DNA from: Neelides folsomi
Lineage: Eukaryota > Arthropoda > Collembola > Neelipleona > Neelidae
DNA: 64,000 bases
Reading direction: 5' to 3'
NCBI GenBank assembly: GCA_034687125.1
Contig: JAQGBZ010000148.1
Coordinates: 62,001 to 126,000, forward strand
Part shown: piece after piece, positions 1 through 12,073 of the stretch
How positions within the stretch are numbered: position 1 is the stretch's first letter
How the letters are laid out: each line of letters opens with the position of its first letter
Position numbers and translations under genes: made by a program
Notes under the pieces: model-generated
The model's input: the letters and a program-made list of their open reading frames with translations, nothing else
What the model was told of the DNA's origin: nothing
Databases searched by the model: none

Positions 1-860
1 TTAATTAAAATTTAAGAATTATTTGATTGGGCTTTATATGAATCCTTTATAATTATATTTGATAATCTGGAATTAATTAATATTATATATTATGGTAAGA
101 AAAAGGCGTAAATTGGTTAATTATAATTAATTGTAATTAAATTGGTGGAACGCACTTTCCTGTTGAAACTACCTTAATATGACAATGGATGTGTTGGGCG
201 AATGTTAAAGATGTGTTTTGGTTCGTTTCCTCATTAGCAATTCCTCGGGTCTGGATCTATTTTGATCATTTTGTGCAATCTTCGACATTGACATTCGCCA
301 CTCACACAATACAAAACTCGTTATTAATCAAATAAATTGAATGGTGGGAATTTGAATAACAATCATTTAACCACGATCAATATTCACCATAATGAAATCC
401 AATTCATTACAAGTTCACTGTTGTGGATCCAAATCTCGCAATATTGAACTATTTTTACTTTTTTATACATTTACATTAACTAACTAAGTCATAAATAAGT
501 AATAAACTATTCTTTAAACTAACATTAAGTAATAAACCTTAAACTGAACCTTTGTGCATAAAAACAAATTACTGAATTAAAAAAACTGTTTTATTACTTT
601 TTAGCGATTTCTAATTAAATTTCAGTTTTATGATTCTAGATTTAATCCAGTTTTGTTTATAAAATTATTTCCAGTTTTGTTTATCATTTTTATCCAGTTT
701 TTCCATTATTAGTTTTATTATGCAAATGTAAATATTCAAATATTTATCATGGGTTGATCAGTTTCCCTGCACCTGGCCGTTTTATGCCGATTTAATTAAA
801 TGTGTGATAATTGTAATTATTGTAATGGTTAATGGTAATGAGTCTGAACGTTTTTGATTA
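1..860. other. A+T-rich intergenic DNA, left edge
   Basis: Very A+T-rich sequence with many stops in all frames. I see no open frame with splice signals and no RNA gene. Between 600 and 720 the phrase CCAGTTTT recurs four times, which looks like drift of a simple repeat rather than a gene. Confidence 0.5.
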
Positions 861-879
861 TTTTGATGTCGAGCGTCGG

Positions 880-1075
880 AATTTCCTTTGTTGGTTTTTA
901 GTGGGCGGAGGTGTGCGTGGTCTTTGGCTCCTTTGACTGGTGGAATTTTGTAGGAGGGGAAAAGAAGTGGAGGGGAAGTCTGTCGGATTGGCGGACCAAA
1001 AGCGTCGACGCGTTTGGTGTGCCGGCCTTAAGGGCCCAAAGTCCTCCGAGTTCCCCTCAGTCATACCTGGACACC
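880..1075. promoter_or_regulatory. G+C-rich island, possible promoter or first exon
   Basis: An abrupt island of about 50 to 60 percent G+C in otherwise A+T-rich DNA, with CpGs such as GCGTCGACGCG and GCCGGCC. Both strands stay open: on the minus strand an ATG at 1064 heads 68 codons, and on the plus strand a frame runs from 911 to 1153. Neither product resembles a family I know, so I do not call a gene. In this window such islands usually mark promoters or exons, so a promoter or 5-prime exon of a leftward or rightward transcript is the likeliest reading. Confidence 0.3.
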
Positions 1076-1239
1076 TCCACTGACAACACCAAAAATCCCT
1101 CAGCTAAAGAGCAATCACACACACACATTCTATACATCTCTAAATATTTCTAGTTAAGAAAACCCTCTATTTAATTAAAACCTCACAAGTACAAAATAAT
1201 ATTAATATTAATACAAGTAAATTAAATAAGTTTAATTGA

Positions 1240-2690
1240 GAACATTTAGTCAGCGTTTAATTAACATTTAGTCAACGTTAATTAACTTTTAGTCAAAGTT
1301 AAAGTCAAAGTGAATTTCTAGTCAGCCAAAGAACATTTTGAGAAGAAAAACAATTTTGTGCGAAGAAAAAGAGAAGATTTTGTTGAAGAAAGTCAAATCG
1401 CCATTTCGCCCCAGCATTCGCGAAGATTGGGAAGAGAAAGTTCAACAAGTCGACGAATTGAAAAGAAGAATTTCTAGCCAAATTGTAAAGTCAATATTTT
1501 TATTATTATTAAATTTAATTAATAGTTAAGTCGGAACAAACCTTTACAGTCAGATAAGTAGTCAAGGAAGGGTTTTGGTCCATCTTAGTCATTTTGTGTA
1601 TTAAATAGTCATTAAATTATTAAATAGTCGTTCCTTAGTCAAATTGTGCAATTTTAGTCAAATTGTGTCATTTTAGTCAAATTGTGCCATTTTAGTCAAA
1701 TTGCACATTTTTAGTCAAATTGTTAAATCTAGTCCAATTGTTAAGTTAAAGTCAATTAAATTCTTATAGTCAATTAATAGTCATTTTCATAGTCAAATTC
1801 TTGTCAAATTCTTATAGTCAAATTTTCATAGTCAAAATTGAAAAATTGTTATAGTCATAAAATCGAGTCAAAATTGTTGTACATCAACTATAGTCATTTT
1901 ATAGTCGAATTTGGAAATTCTCTAGTCGTAGTGTAAGAGTCCAAGAGTCTTTCATTTATTGTAGTCGTTTCCTTCCCGTTCCTCTGCGTCGTTGTTGGCC
2001 ATACGAGGAATTTTAGTCTTTTAGTCTTCCCGAGCGCAGGAATTTTCCTTCCCAGCCACAATACGCTTACTCCCAAAAACAAATTTCCTCCACTCAACTT
2101 CCCAAACCATAGTCATTTTAGTCAAAACCAAACTCACGGTTGATTCTCTTTCTCATAGTCAATTCTAAATTTTTATAGTCAATTCTAATAGTCATTTAAG
2201 TCAAAATTGTTAAATAATCCTAGTCTTAAAAAAGTCATATAAAGTCAATAATTGTTAAGTAAATTATTTAACTAGTCGTTAAATTCCTCTAGTCTCATTA
2301 AGTCAAAAGTGTAAACTAAGTCAGTTAAGTCTTGTCATTTACATTATCTTGTCATTAATTAAAATCTTGTCATTTGTTAAAGTCATTTGTAAAACAAAGT
2401 CAATTAATTACCAATTAGTCAATTGTCATTCTTGTCATTTAATCTTGTCATTTATAAGGTTAAGAAAATTATAGTCATTGTTAAATCTTCATTGTCAACT
2501 TTAAGTCAATTCCAATTGCAACTCAATTTTTAGTCATTTGAGTCAATTTAGTAATTTGAGTAATTTTATAGTCACTTAAGTCAATTTTATAGTCATTTAT
2601 CTTGTCCTAATTTATAAGGTCAAATGAGTCATCTAGTCATAAAAAAGTTAAAGTCATCTGAGTAATAAAACGTCCAAGTCATTTAAGGTA
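1240..2690 (+). repeat. Dispersed AGTC-word array upstream of the INSM-like gene
   Basis: The tetramer AGTC, mostly as TAGTCA, AAGTCA or TAGTCAAATT, recurs roughly 60 to 70 times in about 1.45 kb, often every 10 to 25 bases. Chance would give about six. The complement GACT is far rarer on the same strand, so the array is strand-specific. Spacing is irregular and the intervening sequence varies, so this is not an ordinary satellite, though short runs near 1640 to 1720 look like a degenerate 19 to 20 base repeat. The words thin out after 2690 and return weakly near 5000 to 5120 and 6000 to 6060. Its position suggests the 5-prime leader, promoter or first intron of the zinc-finger gene at 2975. 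Confidence 0.6.
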
Positions 2691-2974
2691 CGTTTACTCA
2701 TCTTTTTAATGTAAGTTGTGCAAGTGAATGTCTTTGTTTGTAAACAGACAAAACTATACGCAAACTACCTCACATAATTCCATAAGAAATTGTACAACAT
2801 AAGCTTAAGCTTAGCTTATATTAACTATAAAGGTAGTGTTAATGCGTAAGATATGGTTAATGTGTTAAGGTAGGGTTAATGTATTAAGAACGTTTTAATC
2901 TCCAATGTCGTAATGTTCAACTTCGGGTACTTTTGAACAAAGAAGAAAATGAGTCAGAAAAGGAGTTGAAAAAA

Positions 2975-4797
2975 ATGGACAAATCGCTGTGCGAATTTTT
3001 CCTCAGTCCCGCACTCAACACGCCGCTCTTCTTCCCGCCTCTGATGAATTCCCACCACCACCAATTGACCCCGATCCATCCGGCGATCCTCCAATGGGCA
3101 AAAGCCTGGCGAGAAACGGCAAACTTTGATCTCGCTCCTCAAATGGCCCCGCTGGCCCTCACGGCAGCCCAACAGAAGAAAACCCATTCTGCCTTTTCAC
3201 CAGTTTCGCCCAAGAACCATTTCGAACCCGATTACCCGCCCCACGATTTCCCGCCCGACTTTTCCTCACGTCATTTGAAAGAACTGGTCGGGTGGAAAAA
3301 CGGTGAAAAGAATTTCGAATTCCGCCATTACGCAAATTCGAATGGGGAGAAAGAGGAGAAAATGAACAAAGGATTGAAATTGATCGGAAGTCCGCCGCCG
3401 TTGAGGAAATCAAATTTCATTTTGTCGCCAACACCGATTTATCCGAGAATGGAAATTGAAGAGGTAGAAGACGACGAAGAAACGGAAATGAACGGATTGG
3501 ATTTGTCCATGAAAAGTTCAACGCCGCTGCAGAGCCAAATCAGTCCGAGATGTCATTCAGATAATTTGGATTTAATTCGGAGGAAACTTCATCGGACGCC
3601 GGATTCTTTCACGAGAAGAATCTCCATGTCTGCTAAACCCGCTAAAGAGGTAAGAACTTTAAATATTTAATTAACCAACCAATTAAAATATATTTGTAGT
3701 TCATTGTTAGTAAAATTAACTAATTACAATTAACTAATTAATTTTTATTCCAGAAGTCTCCTGATGGCAAAAAAGGTGGAAAATCCAAGAAAACAAAAGC
3801 AGTTCGGAGGTTGCAATTCGAAGATGATAAATCTTCTCCGGTGTCTGGAACAATCATCCGGGACATTGGAGCCGTAAGGGAATCACTTTTAAATGCTGCG
3901 GCTAAAACTGAAGAAAAATATGAAGAAACGGCCATTGGAATAACTGTAAGTTAAAACACAAAAATTAAATAATTAACAAACAATTAATCCTTAATTAAAT
4001 CAAGAGTTAATTAAATAATTAATTGAACAGTTAATTAATTAATTTAATTTTTTTAAATTAATAGGTCACACGTCGTGGTGACATTGACCCAGCCTTTAAC
4101 ACAGTCGAAGTGACGGAGGAAGCTCGTCGTGAATTGGCCACGATCGAGAACAAGATCGGTGCTTATTTGTGTCGTTTATGCCATGAGGAATACGACGACG
4201 CTTTTGGGTTGGCTCGACATCGCTGTGCCTGCATTGTCCATGTAGAATATCGATGTCCTGAATGCGACAAAGTTTTCTCATGTCCAGCCAATTTGGCTTC
4301 TCATCGACGTTGGCACAAACCGAGACCGAATGGAGCTCCAGCTAAAAAGTCAAATAAAGTTGAGATCATTGACACGTGGGTCAAATCACCTTCGGCTTCC
4401 TCTGAGGATTCTTTTAACAACAACAACAACAATAACAATCATGAAGAAATTCATGGTGAGTTTACAATTTAATTAATTTGATTTAAAAATTAAATAAATT
4501 AAAAAGCCAAATTAATTAAATTAATTAAATAATTATATAAATTGCCAAGTACCTAAATTAATAGTTTCTTCTCTACCTCTAGATGAAAAAGAATTTGAGT
4601 CTTCAATGTTGAGGTTTTTTCCGGGACTTCGACCGGAAGTTTCTCCGATTGTCTCGTCCTCGCTTTCGCCGCTCTCGTCCTCGTCGGGCGAATGGAGGGA
4701 AAAGAAAATGGATTGCCGATTTTGTTCTTCCGCCTTCAATTCCATCAAATCACTTGCCAAACACATCCATGAAGAACATCAGCAAAATTCGGATTAA
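2975..4797 (+). CDS. INSM/nerfin-1 type C2H2 zinc-finger transcriptional repressor
   Basis: Four coding exons, 2975-3649, 3754-3945, 4065-4455 and 4583-4797, join in phase to give 490 residues. The family drives neuronal and neuroendocrine differentiation by repressing other programmes. Diagnostic parts: a basic segment RRLQFEDD followed by [10 protein letters not shown] in exon 2, a family-specific motif; and in exon 3 paired fingers, the first of C2HC type (CRLC...HRC) and the second [10 protein letters not shown]...HRRWH, nearly identical to INSM proteins. The last exon adds a third C2H2 finger near the C terminus. Residues 175-178, LDLS, resemble a CtBP-binding motif. The N terminus ([10 protein letters not shown]) is not the classic SNAG sequence of vertebrate INSM1. 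A polyasparagine run follows the second finger. ATG 2975 has a good context (aaaaATGGac); the frame is open back to 2888 without another ATG, so an upstream coding exon is possible. Confidence 0.9.
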
Positions 4798-7700
4798 AAC
4801 TACCGTTAACTAAATAACATTACTAAACTAGTTAACGAACATTAATTAACCAAGTTAATCAATATCAACCAACGTTAATTAAACATTAACTAAGCAAAAA
4901 CAACTAACCAACTTAGCATTTATCTACTTTTAATGTTAATTATTTAAATATTAGTATTTAATAACAATGTTAAATAATACTAATGTTAATTAGTCAAGTG
5001 GGAAATCTAGTCTTATTTAAGTCATTAATTTAAGTCATTATAATTAACTTATTAAGTCAATTTAGTAATTTAGTTATTTGAGTGAATTCTTTGTTTTTCG
5101 GAACAACGGGATATCTAGTCAATATAAGGAATTACGTTTTAGTAATTTCTTATATTTTAATTAAGTTTAGGTTTAGAATTACATTTAAGCATTTAAAGTT
5201 AATTTAAAGTTAAGCATTTAAAGTTAAATAGAGGGTTTTCAATAATTAAATAACTAAAAGCTTTTTTAAAAGCTTTCATTATGATGACAATGTTTGTGTG
5301 TGTTTGAACGTATACTTTTGTAAAACAATCATTTGCAATTTTAAACCAAATTATTGCTTTTTACTAATTCCTTTGTTAGTGATTGCAAATTTCCTTGTTT
5401 GGGAGCTTTAAAGAGGGAACAGAATTCAAATAAGATTTAATTGAACCAATTATTATTTAATTGTAACAATTATAATTTAATTATTACAATTATCCTTTTA
5501 ATTGTCACAATTATCATTTTATTGTTACAAATTGTAACTTACAATTCAATTAAACGTTATGTTTAATTTAATTTAGAGGAGGTAAAATGACTGAATTTAA
5601 AATCTTCGTTTAGTTTGTAAGACACGCGTTTCAGGTATGATTCCACTTCAGGTCTTCGCAATAATTCCCATCTAAGATTTTGAGTCGACTCTGAAAGTGT
5701 TTTGTAATTAATGTTAATTCACATGTTAATTAAATTCACTTTTATTAACTTTTTTCCAGGATTTATTTGTATACGAAAGATGTAAATATTAATTAAATAG
5801 ATTTTTTGTGTGTTTGTACAATTGATCTATTTGAATGTTAATGTAACTAATATAAGGTTTAAGTTAAGTTAAATCTAAATAGTTTAATTCATTAGTTTAA
5901 GTAATAGTCTAATTAATTACACTTAATGGTTAACTAATTAATAAATATGTTAAATAGAATTCTAAGTCGAGTCTTCTTCCTTTAACGGGAAAAACTCACG
6001 AGTGGGATCTAGTCATTCCTAGTTATTAGACCAACTGGACAGAAGCCAATTAAAGTCAATTAATTGATAATTAATTAAATTGATTAAATTGCGCAGAAGT
6101 TCAGATTGGGGAGATTTTTACAAATCTCGTTCTGTACGCTTTATATACAAACCAGTTACTTATTCTAGTTATTTATTCTAGTTAATTAATTAATTAAAAA
6201 TACGTAATTATAGTCAATAGTTTTAAGCCCAATGGTTTTCAATTCCTTTCATGGAATCCTCATTGATTTGGGGGCCATTGACAAAGCCGAGCACAGTGCA
6301 GTATTTTATTGTTACATAAATGATAATTAAGATTTAATTAATTATAATTAATTATTTAGTCTTTTCTGGTCGGCAGTTTTAGTTTGATCAAAATTGTGTA
6401 ATTTTTTAAGTTCTTGCCATATTTGAGCTGGAATTGTAAAAAAACATTTGTATTTATTTGTAGAATTTTTTGTAATCTTACTTAATTTGTAAAAATTTAA
6501 TTTGTTTAAATTTATTAAAACGACGCTTATGAATTTATTTACCTACAATATTCAATTAAATGGACATTTAAAATTAACACATACTAACTACTCAGATGTC
6601 TCTATTTAAAATTACCATTTATTTCCAATTTAATGTTTTACTAAAATTTAAAATTCGGAACTATTAATGTACAATTAAAAATAATTGATTCCAGTATCAT
6701 AAAAATCTGACCTATGTATTATAAAGTAAAATCGTTTTTATAAAATAAAACCAAGCGTATTAAAAGAAACATTAATTCATTAATCATTTTCATCAAACTT
6801 CATTAAACTCCATTAAATCAATCAATAGCAATTAATAATAAAAACCTTATGATTCTCTAATTGTAATTGTTATTAGTGTGTAATTAACCCAGTTAAAACA
6901 ATTGCAATTAAGTTATTTAGTTATTTTAATCCTATTACAAATCCTTCATTACAAATTGTCAATTGAGTCTTTTGGGGTTAAAAAAGGATTCAGTTCATTT
7001 CCTTACTGTCTGTGTCGAAAAACATAAAAGAGATGTTTTATTTTAATTGACGCGACAAGCAGAAACGTCGGCGAATGGCACTTTACACATTTACAAATCT
7101 AAAAGTCAAATAACGAGTTAAAGGATAAATAAAAAAGGAAAAGATAAGATAAAAAAAGGTTAAATTACATTTTCATTTTCATATCACAATGAGATTCATT
7201 CATATAACAATCACAAGAGATTTGAGAGAAAAAGTTTATTTAACATTGGGATGATTTGATTGATCCAAGTGATGGGTTTTGTACACGTGAAACATAACAG
7301 GTAATTCACCTTTGCGAATGTTCAACATTCAATGTTCCAATGTCAGTCTGCTTGATTCTGCCAATGCATTGAGATTTGCAATGTGCTGATTTCCTCACCT
7401 TCACAACCTCCAATGTTTCCTCATAGCAATCATAACATTCTCTGTACATTTCCCATCAACGTCGAATCACCTGCTAATTACACATCGCGAAAGTCAAAAA
7501 AATAAAATATCTCATTTCCTATACATCGTACATTAAATAAATATCATTACACATCTGACATTAAATTAATATTTCACATATCATTTAATACACACACACA
7601 TCAATGTAAGTAAGTATATGGTAAATACTTATGGTATGGTATATAAAATATGATGAATATTTTAATCCATATGGTAAAAAGGTAAAATGTGTTATGTGAT

Positions 7701-8474
7701 AGTTAAAGGAGTTAAGATAGTTAAACTAGGTTAGAAAGATGCAACCGTAAAGGATTTATTTGTAACAAAATTCCCATCAAACTTCAATTAATGTTCCATT
7801 TAACATCGGAGGGAAAAAATGAAGAAAAGAATCCTTTCACATTCCTTTCAACTTTGAACACTTTTAATACAAATTGCTACATTTAACTACAATTAACTTA
7901 TAATTAACAAATAAGGAAATAAACTTATTAGAGTTAAAGAGCTTTAAATTGTTAATGAATTAAAGAGTAAAGAATTAAAGAGTTAATGAATTAAAGAGCT
8001 TTAAGTAATTTAATTATTGAATTAATATAGGAACTAAATTTTAGTAACTTTTATTTTATTTATTATTAAATTTTTAATTTCAAGTTTACGTGTTTGGTTG
8101 TAACGTGAAATCAGTTTGTAATATAAAATTATCGTAATTAGTTAATGACCCCCTAATTGGCCAACATTTCCCAAATTCGCTTTTAAAAGCCCCATTTATT
8201 TAATTTATTTCATTTCCAAATATTCCAACCAAACTTTCGTCATTCAAATAAGGAAATTTCCGCGCCGCAAAAAAGACCGCATTTCTTCAATCCCTTTCTT
8301 TTGTTCACATTCACTTTAACATTAAGTTAAAGTCAGTTAAGTCAATTGAAGTCTTCTGGGGTTGATGAGTTGAGGAAATAAGTTAATTGACTTTCAGGTC
8401 AAATTCCTCCTCCTTAAATTTAATTCCCAATTGGAGATTGTCGTCGGGGGGGCCCCCGACGAAGGGGACGAAAA
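4798..8474. other. Long A+T-rich intergenic region between INSM-like and elongase genes
   Basis: About 3.7 kb without a supportable gene. The first part probably holds the zinc-finger gene 3-prime UTR. Weak AGTC words recur at 4990-5120 and 5995-6060. Positions 8280-8400 carry another small AGTCA cluster and likely contain the elongase promoter, ending in a G+C-rich leader at 8435-8474. No tRNA, microRNA or transposon ends were recognised. Confidence 0.4.
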
Positions 8475-10251
8475 ATGGACAACTTGTCCTTTGGTAATTT
8501 TCTGCATCGAGTCCAATCGACGTTTGGGATTTGGACCGAAGAGGCCATGCATTTGAACTACGACCAAAACCCGAAATATCTCCACGTCTTCCCCTTTGAG
8601 AATTTCGACTTCCCCAAGTCCCAGCGATGGATCAGGGAAAATTGGACCTTGAGTTTTTACGTCTCCTTTGCCTATTTGGCCTTCATTTACTTTGGCCAGC
8701 AGTGGATGAAGGGACGCGAAGCGTTTAAATTGAAAACCCCGCTCATCATTTGGAACGTCACGTTGTCGGTTTTTTCTGCAGTGATGTTTGTAAGAACCGT
8801 ACCGGAATTGATTCACATTTGGAGAGGAGAAAATGGATTTCATCGGACTGTATGTGCGAGGTGAATTTTTTTTATTGTTTTTTTATAATTGACATTTAAC
8901 ACAATATTTAACATTAATTAATCCAAATTAAAATAATGATTATGTTTTAATTGGAATTATCATAATGATTATGTTTTTGATTGGAGTTATTATTATTTGT
9001 GGAGTTAATTGAAGTTTATTAATTGTGGATTGGAATTATTTATTAATTGTGGAGTTAATTGAAATTATTTATTAATTGTAGAATTAATTGGAATTAATTA
9101 ATGGTGATTTATTTTTTACAGGGATGAATTCAATGTTGTAACAGTTTTTTGGTGTTTTGTGATGACAATTTCTAAATTCTTTGAATTGGGTGACACCGTT
9201 TTTATCATTTTTAGAAAACAAAAACTCATCTTTTTGCATTGGTAATTACAATTACATTGCAAATAAAATCAATAAATTTACAAATTAGCATTTATTAAAA
9301 ATATTATATTTACTACAAGTACAAGTGTAATTAGGACTTAAATATTGTGACTAATTAACATAAAGTTAATTAATTAAGTTAATTAAAAACAAGTTTATTA
9401 AATTGTTAAATTGTCTTTCAGGTATCATCATTTAACCGTAATGTTGTTCGTGGCTTATTCCTATGATTATTTTGACTCGGCCAGTCGTTGGTTCGTCATT
9501 ATGAATTCCTTCGTCCATGCCATCATGTACGGATATTTCGCTATGAGGGTAATTAACGCCATTCATTATTTAATAAACTTTCAATCTTAATTAAATTATC
9601 AAACTTTAGAAATTTAGTTTCTTCGTCTTTTTTTTAAAACAAATATATTGTTACTGTAATTTTTGTATTATTAATTATTTATTGAACAAAACGATATTTA
9701 AGTTTTGGTTCATTATTTAAATTTTAGTTAATAATTTAAATTTAAAGCTTTCATTTAAAAATATATAAATTTTTACTTTGAAGGCTCTCGGGATGAAAAT
9801 CCACCACAAGATTCCTATTGTAATCACAACGCTTCAAGTTCTTCAGATGGTCATTGGAGTTTACGTCAACATTTACAGTCTCAATGCCAAAGGTAATTTT
9901 AATTTTAATTCTTTTTATTTAATTTATCCTAAACATTAACAGTTAGATCTTTCTTGGCTTCTTTACACATTAATCCAGGATTTTATTCAGCATTTAAATA
10001 CCAATTTGTTAATTATGATTAGTTATACTTATACTAAATTAGTTAATTTCTCAAATTAACTAAATTTAATTCTAAATTAATCTTGTGTTTGTCAAACTTT
10101 AATTGAATGTTATAATTAAATAGCTACCGGTGTCGAATGCGGACGAATTAACAAGAACATTTACAGCAGTTTGGCAATGTATTTTTCATTTCTCATCCTT
10201 TTCGTCTCCTTCTTCAAAAACGCGTATTTCCCGAAAATTAAAATCCTCTGA
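8475..10251 (+). CDS. Very-long-chain fatty acid elongase, ELOVL3/6 subfamily
   Basis: Five exons, 8475-8860, 9122-9241, 9422-9548, 9784-9892 and 10124-10251, join in phase to 289 residues. ELOVL proteins are multi-pass ER membrane 3-ketoacyl-CoA synthases that condense malonyl-CoA with fatty acyl-CoA; the ELOVL6 branch prefers C12 to C16 chains. Seen here: the catalytic histidine box HWYHH (residues 168-172, split by intron 2), the upstream motif ELGDTVFII with [11 protein letters not shown], the [15 protein letters not shown] segment, and several hydrophobic spans. RENW near residue 60 and [10 protein letters not shown] fit the ELOVL6 N-terminal half. A competing donor (GTATGT) at 8850 lies ten bases before the chosen one, but only 8860 keeps the frame. 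The start ATG has context aaaaATGGac. The C terminus is not an obvious KKXX; it ends in lysine-rich FPKIKIL. Confidence 0.93.
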
Positions 10252-10507
10252 TTTCTTCCTTCACGTCCAACCACTTTTAAAAAGTCCATTAAAGTATTAC
10301 CATACATTTTTCCTATATGAACTCGAACTCAACTCCTTTTGAGTTGACTACAAGTAAACTTGCATTTGACATTCTGTAATATTTATTTATTCAGTAAATC
10401 ATACAGAAAATAATAAAAAATTCATTTTGTACATTTCGTTCATTTCATTGAATCATCAAACCACTCGTAATATAACGTGTACATTGCAGCGCCCAAATCA
10501 CTTTAAG

Positions 10508-10801
10508 ATCTTTAAATTTAAGAGCGATTACAATCGTTATAGTACACTTTATAGAGAATTTAACGCTGATTCCAAAATTGTATATTTTTAATATAAAATT
10601 GTGAAAGATTAAAAAGTTATGACCGAAAAAAAAGAATTTTTCGAGAAATTTTTGGTGAAAGTTTTTCTTCGCGAACAATTACTTTATTTTGGTTATAACT
10701 TTTTAACCGTTAATTATTTTATATTAAAACTATGTATATTTGGAATCAGCGTTAAATTCTCTACAAAGTGTACTATAACGATTGTAAGGGCAGTTGAAGA
10801 T
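10508..10801. repeat. Imperfect inverted repeat (foldback), about 300 bp
   Basis: Two arms of about 110 to 125 bases face each other around a spacer of about 50 bases. The left arm (about 10508-10634) carries TTACAATCGTTATAGTACAC, a block reading GAGAATTTAACGCTGATTCC, then TTAAAAAGTTATGACC. The right arm (about 10682-10801) carries the same blocks on the other strand with scattered mismatches and small gaps. It lies just after the elongase gene's likely poly(A) region. It could be a degraded foldback or MITE, or two opposed copies of an older repeat. No clear target-site duplication was found. Confidence 0.7.
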
Positions 10802-11113
10802 AATTAACTTAACTGTAAGTTAAGGTGAGGAAAGTTTAACATTCATTCCGTAGAGAAAGTAAAATAAATACGAGTCTAAAAACGGCCATATGAAAGAAGG
10901 AAACTCACAAAATCACTCCAATAATAAAATAATAAAGCGAATAAAGCCAAATAAACTTTCATTATTATTAAATAAATAACTGTTGATTAAACAAATACTT
11001 ACGATATTAGCCTGATATTCTCCATTTGACCAAAGGTCATCATTATTTTTTATTGTTTCTTAATTGTTTATTTTATCGGAAGCAAATTTTAATAAGAATT
11101 CAAGAATCTCACA

Positions 11114-11627
11114 ATGTTCAACTCCATAATAGAGGCATTTGGTAAGTTCCATCTTTAAATTAATTACAATTGACTCTGCTCACTATAATATTAAACTAAC
11201 AACAAATCTAACATTAAAAACTTAATCAAACATAAAAAAAAACCATTAAACTTAATAAATCTTTAAATCCCAATTAACTTATTGTTAATTGTTTTTCAGG
11301 AATTGAGGAAGAATGTTGGCCTTGTCGTTTGGTCTCCGGTTTCGGTCTTATGGGCTGCGGAGCTTACGTGGAAAAATATGCAAAAATTCAGAAATCGGCT
11401 TTGGGAAGAAATTCAATGAGATTCATCGCTTTAGGTAAGAAATTACAAATTTCAAATTCGGATTACAATAATCTATACAATAAAGTTTAGATTACTTAAT
11501 TAATTAAATTAAAAGTCTAAAATGTGACGGGATTTAAAATGATTTTATAGGATTTGGTGCTGTTGGGGTCGCCCGACTTCTTGACCTTCCACCTTTCAGA
11601 AAAGACACTAAAATGTCAAGTGATTAG
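11114..11627 (+). CDS. DMAC1/TMEM261-like mitochondrial inner-membrane protein (DUF4536)
   Basis: Three exons, 11114-11141, 11300-11434 and 11551-11627, give a 79-residue protein. Human DMAC1 helps assemble the distal membrane arm of respiratory complex I. The match is the family core: ECWPCRLVSGFGLMGCGAYV, where the CWxCR motif and the glycine-rich first membrane helix align with the human CWGCRVLSGSGLLGAGGYV, followed by a second hydrophobic segment (RFIALGFGAVGVARLLDLPPF). Two hydrophobic spans and the CxxC pair fit a small twin-pass inner-membrane protein. It is shorter than human DMAC1 (about 110 residues) because the N-terminal extension is nearly absent. Both introns are phase 1. The small size makes the family call less secure than for the larger genes here. 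Confidence 0.75.
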
Positions 11628-12073
11628 AATTGTTTCATTATTAAAGTAATCACATTTAATTACTTTTATACTTAATCATGTTAAAATAATGCTCAAATTA
11701 ATTAACGATAACTAAGACTTTTCTTATCAACTTTATTAAAAGCTAAATATTTAACTAAATATTTAATATTTAACTCTTAAGTATCAGATCTACTAATAAT
11801 TAAACTACTGATATTTTGTATAAATATATGTTTTAATCATAATTAAACTTTCCCTCAATTTAATAAAAAACGCAATTTTTATAATGTTGATCGAAATTGT
11901 TTATTTGGAATTTTGACTCGAACAAAGAAACAAAGAAGAATCAGATGATTTTCGATTCATTAAATTTCTGTTTCAACTTGAACGTGTGACTTTGAGTTTT
12001 GGTGGATTTAAAAAAGTTTAGTTTTGGGTTAAAAATCGACTTGCAGAGGGGCGGAAAGATTTTTAATTGTTCA
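11628..12073. other. Convergent 3-prime intergenic region
   Basis: This 446-base gap lies between the ends of the DMAC1-like gene (+) and the kinase gene (-). It is A+T-rich, with AATAAA-like words on both strands near 11860 to 11880, as expected for two facing 3-prime UTRs. Nothing else is seen. Confidence 0.5.

Noticed and set aside
2954-3413. Minus-strand open frames opposite the first zinc-finger exon
   Set aside because: They are shadows of the plus-strand coding exon, with proline- and arginine-rich translations and no family match.
10130-10342. 70-codon frame at the end of the elongase gene
   Set aside because: It is a shifted frame across elongase exon 5; the spliced frame gives the expected ELOVL C terminus and stop at 10251.
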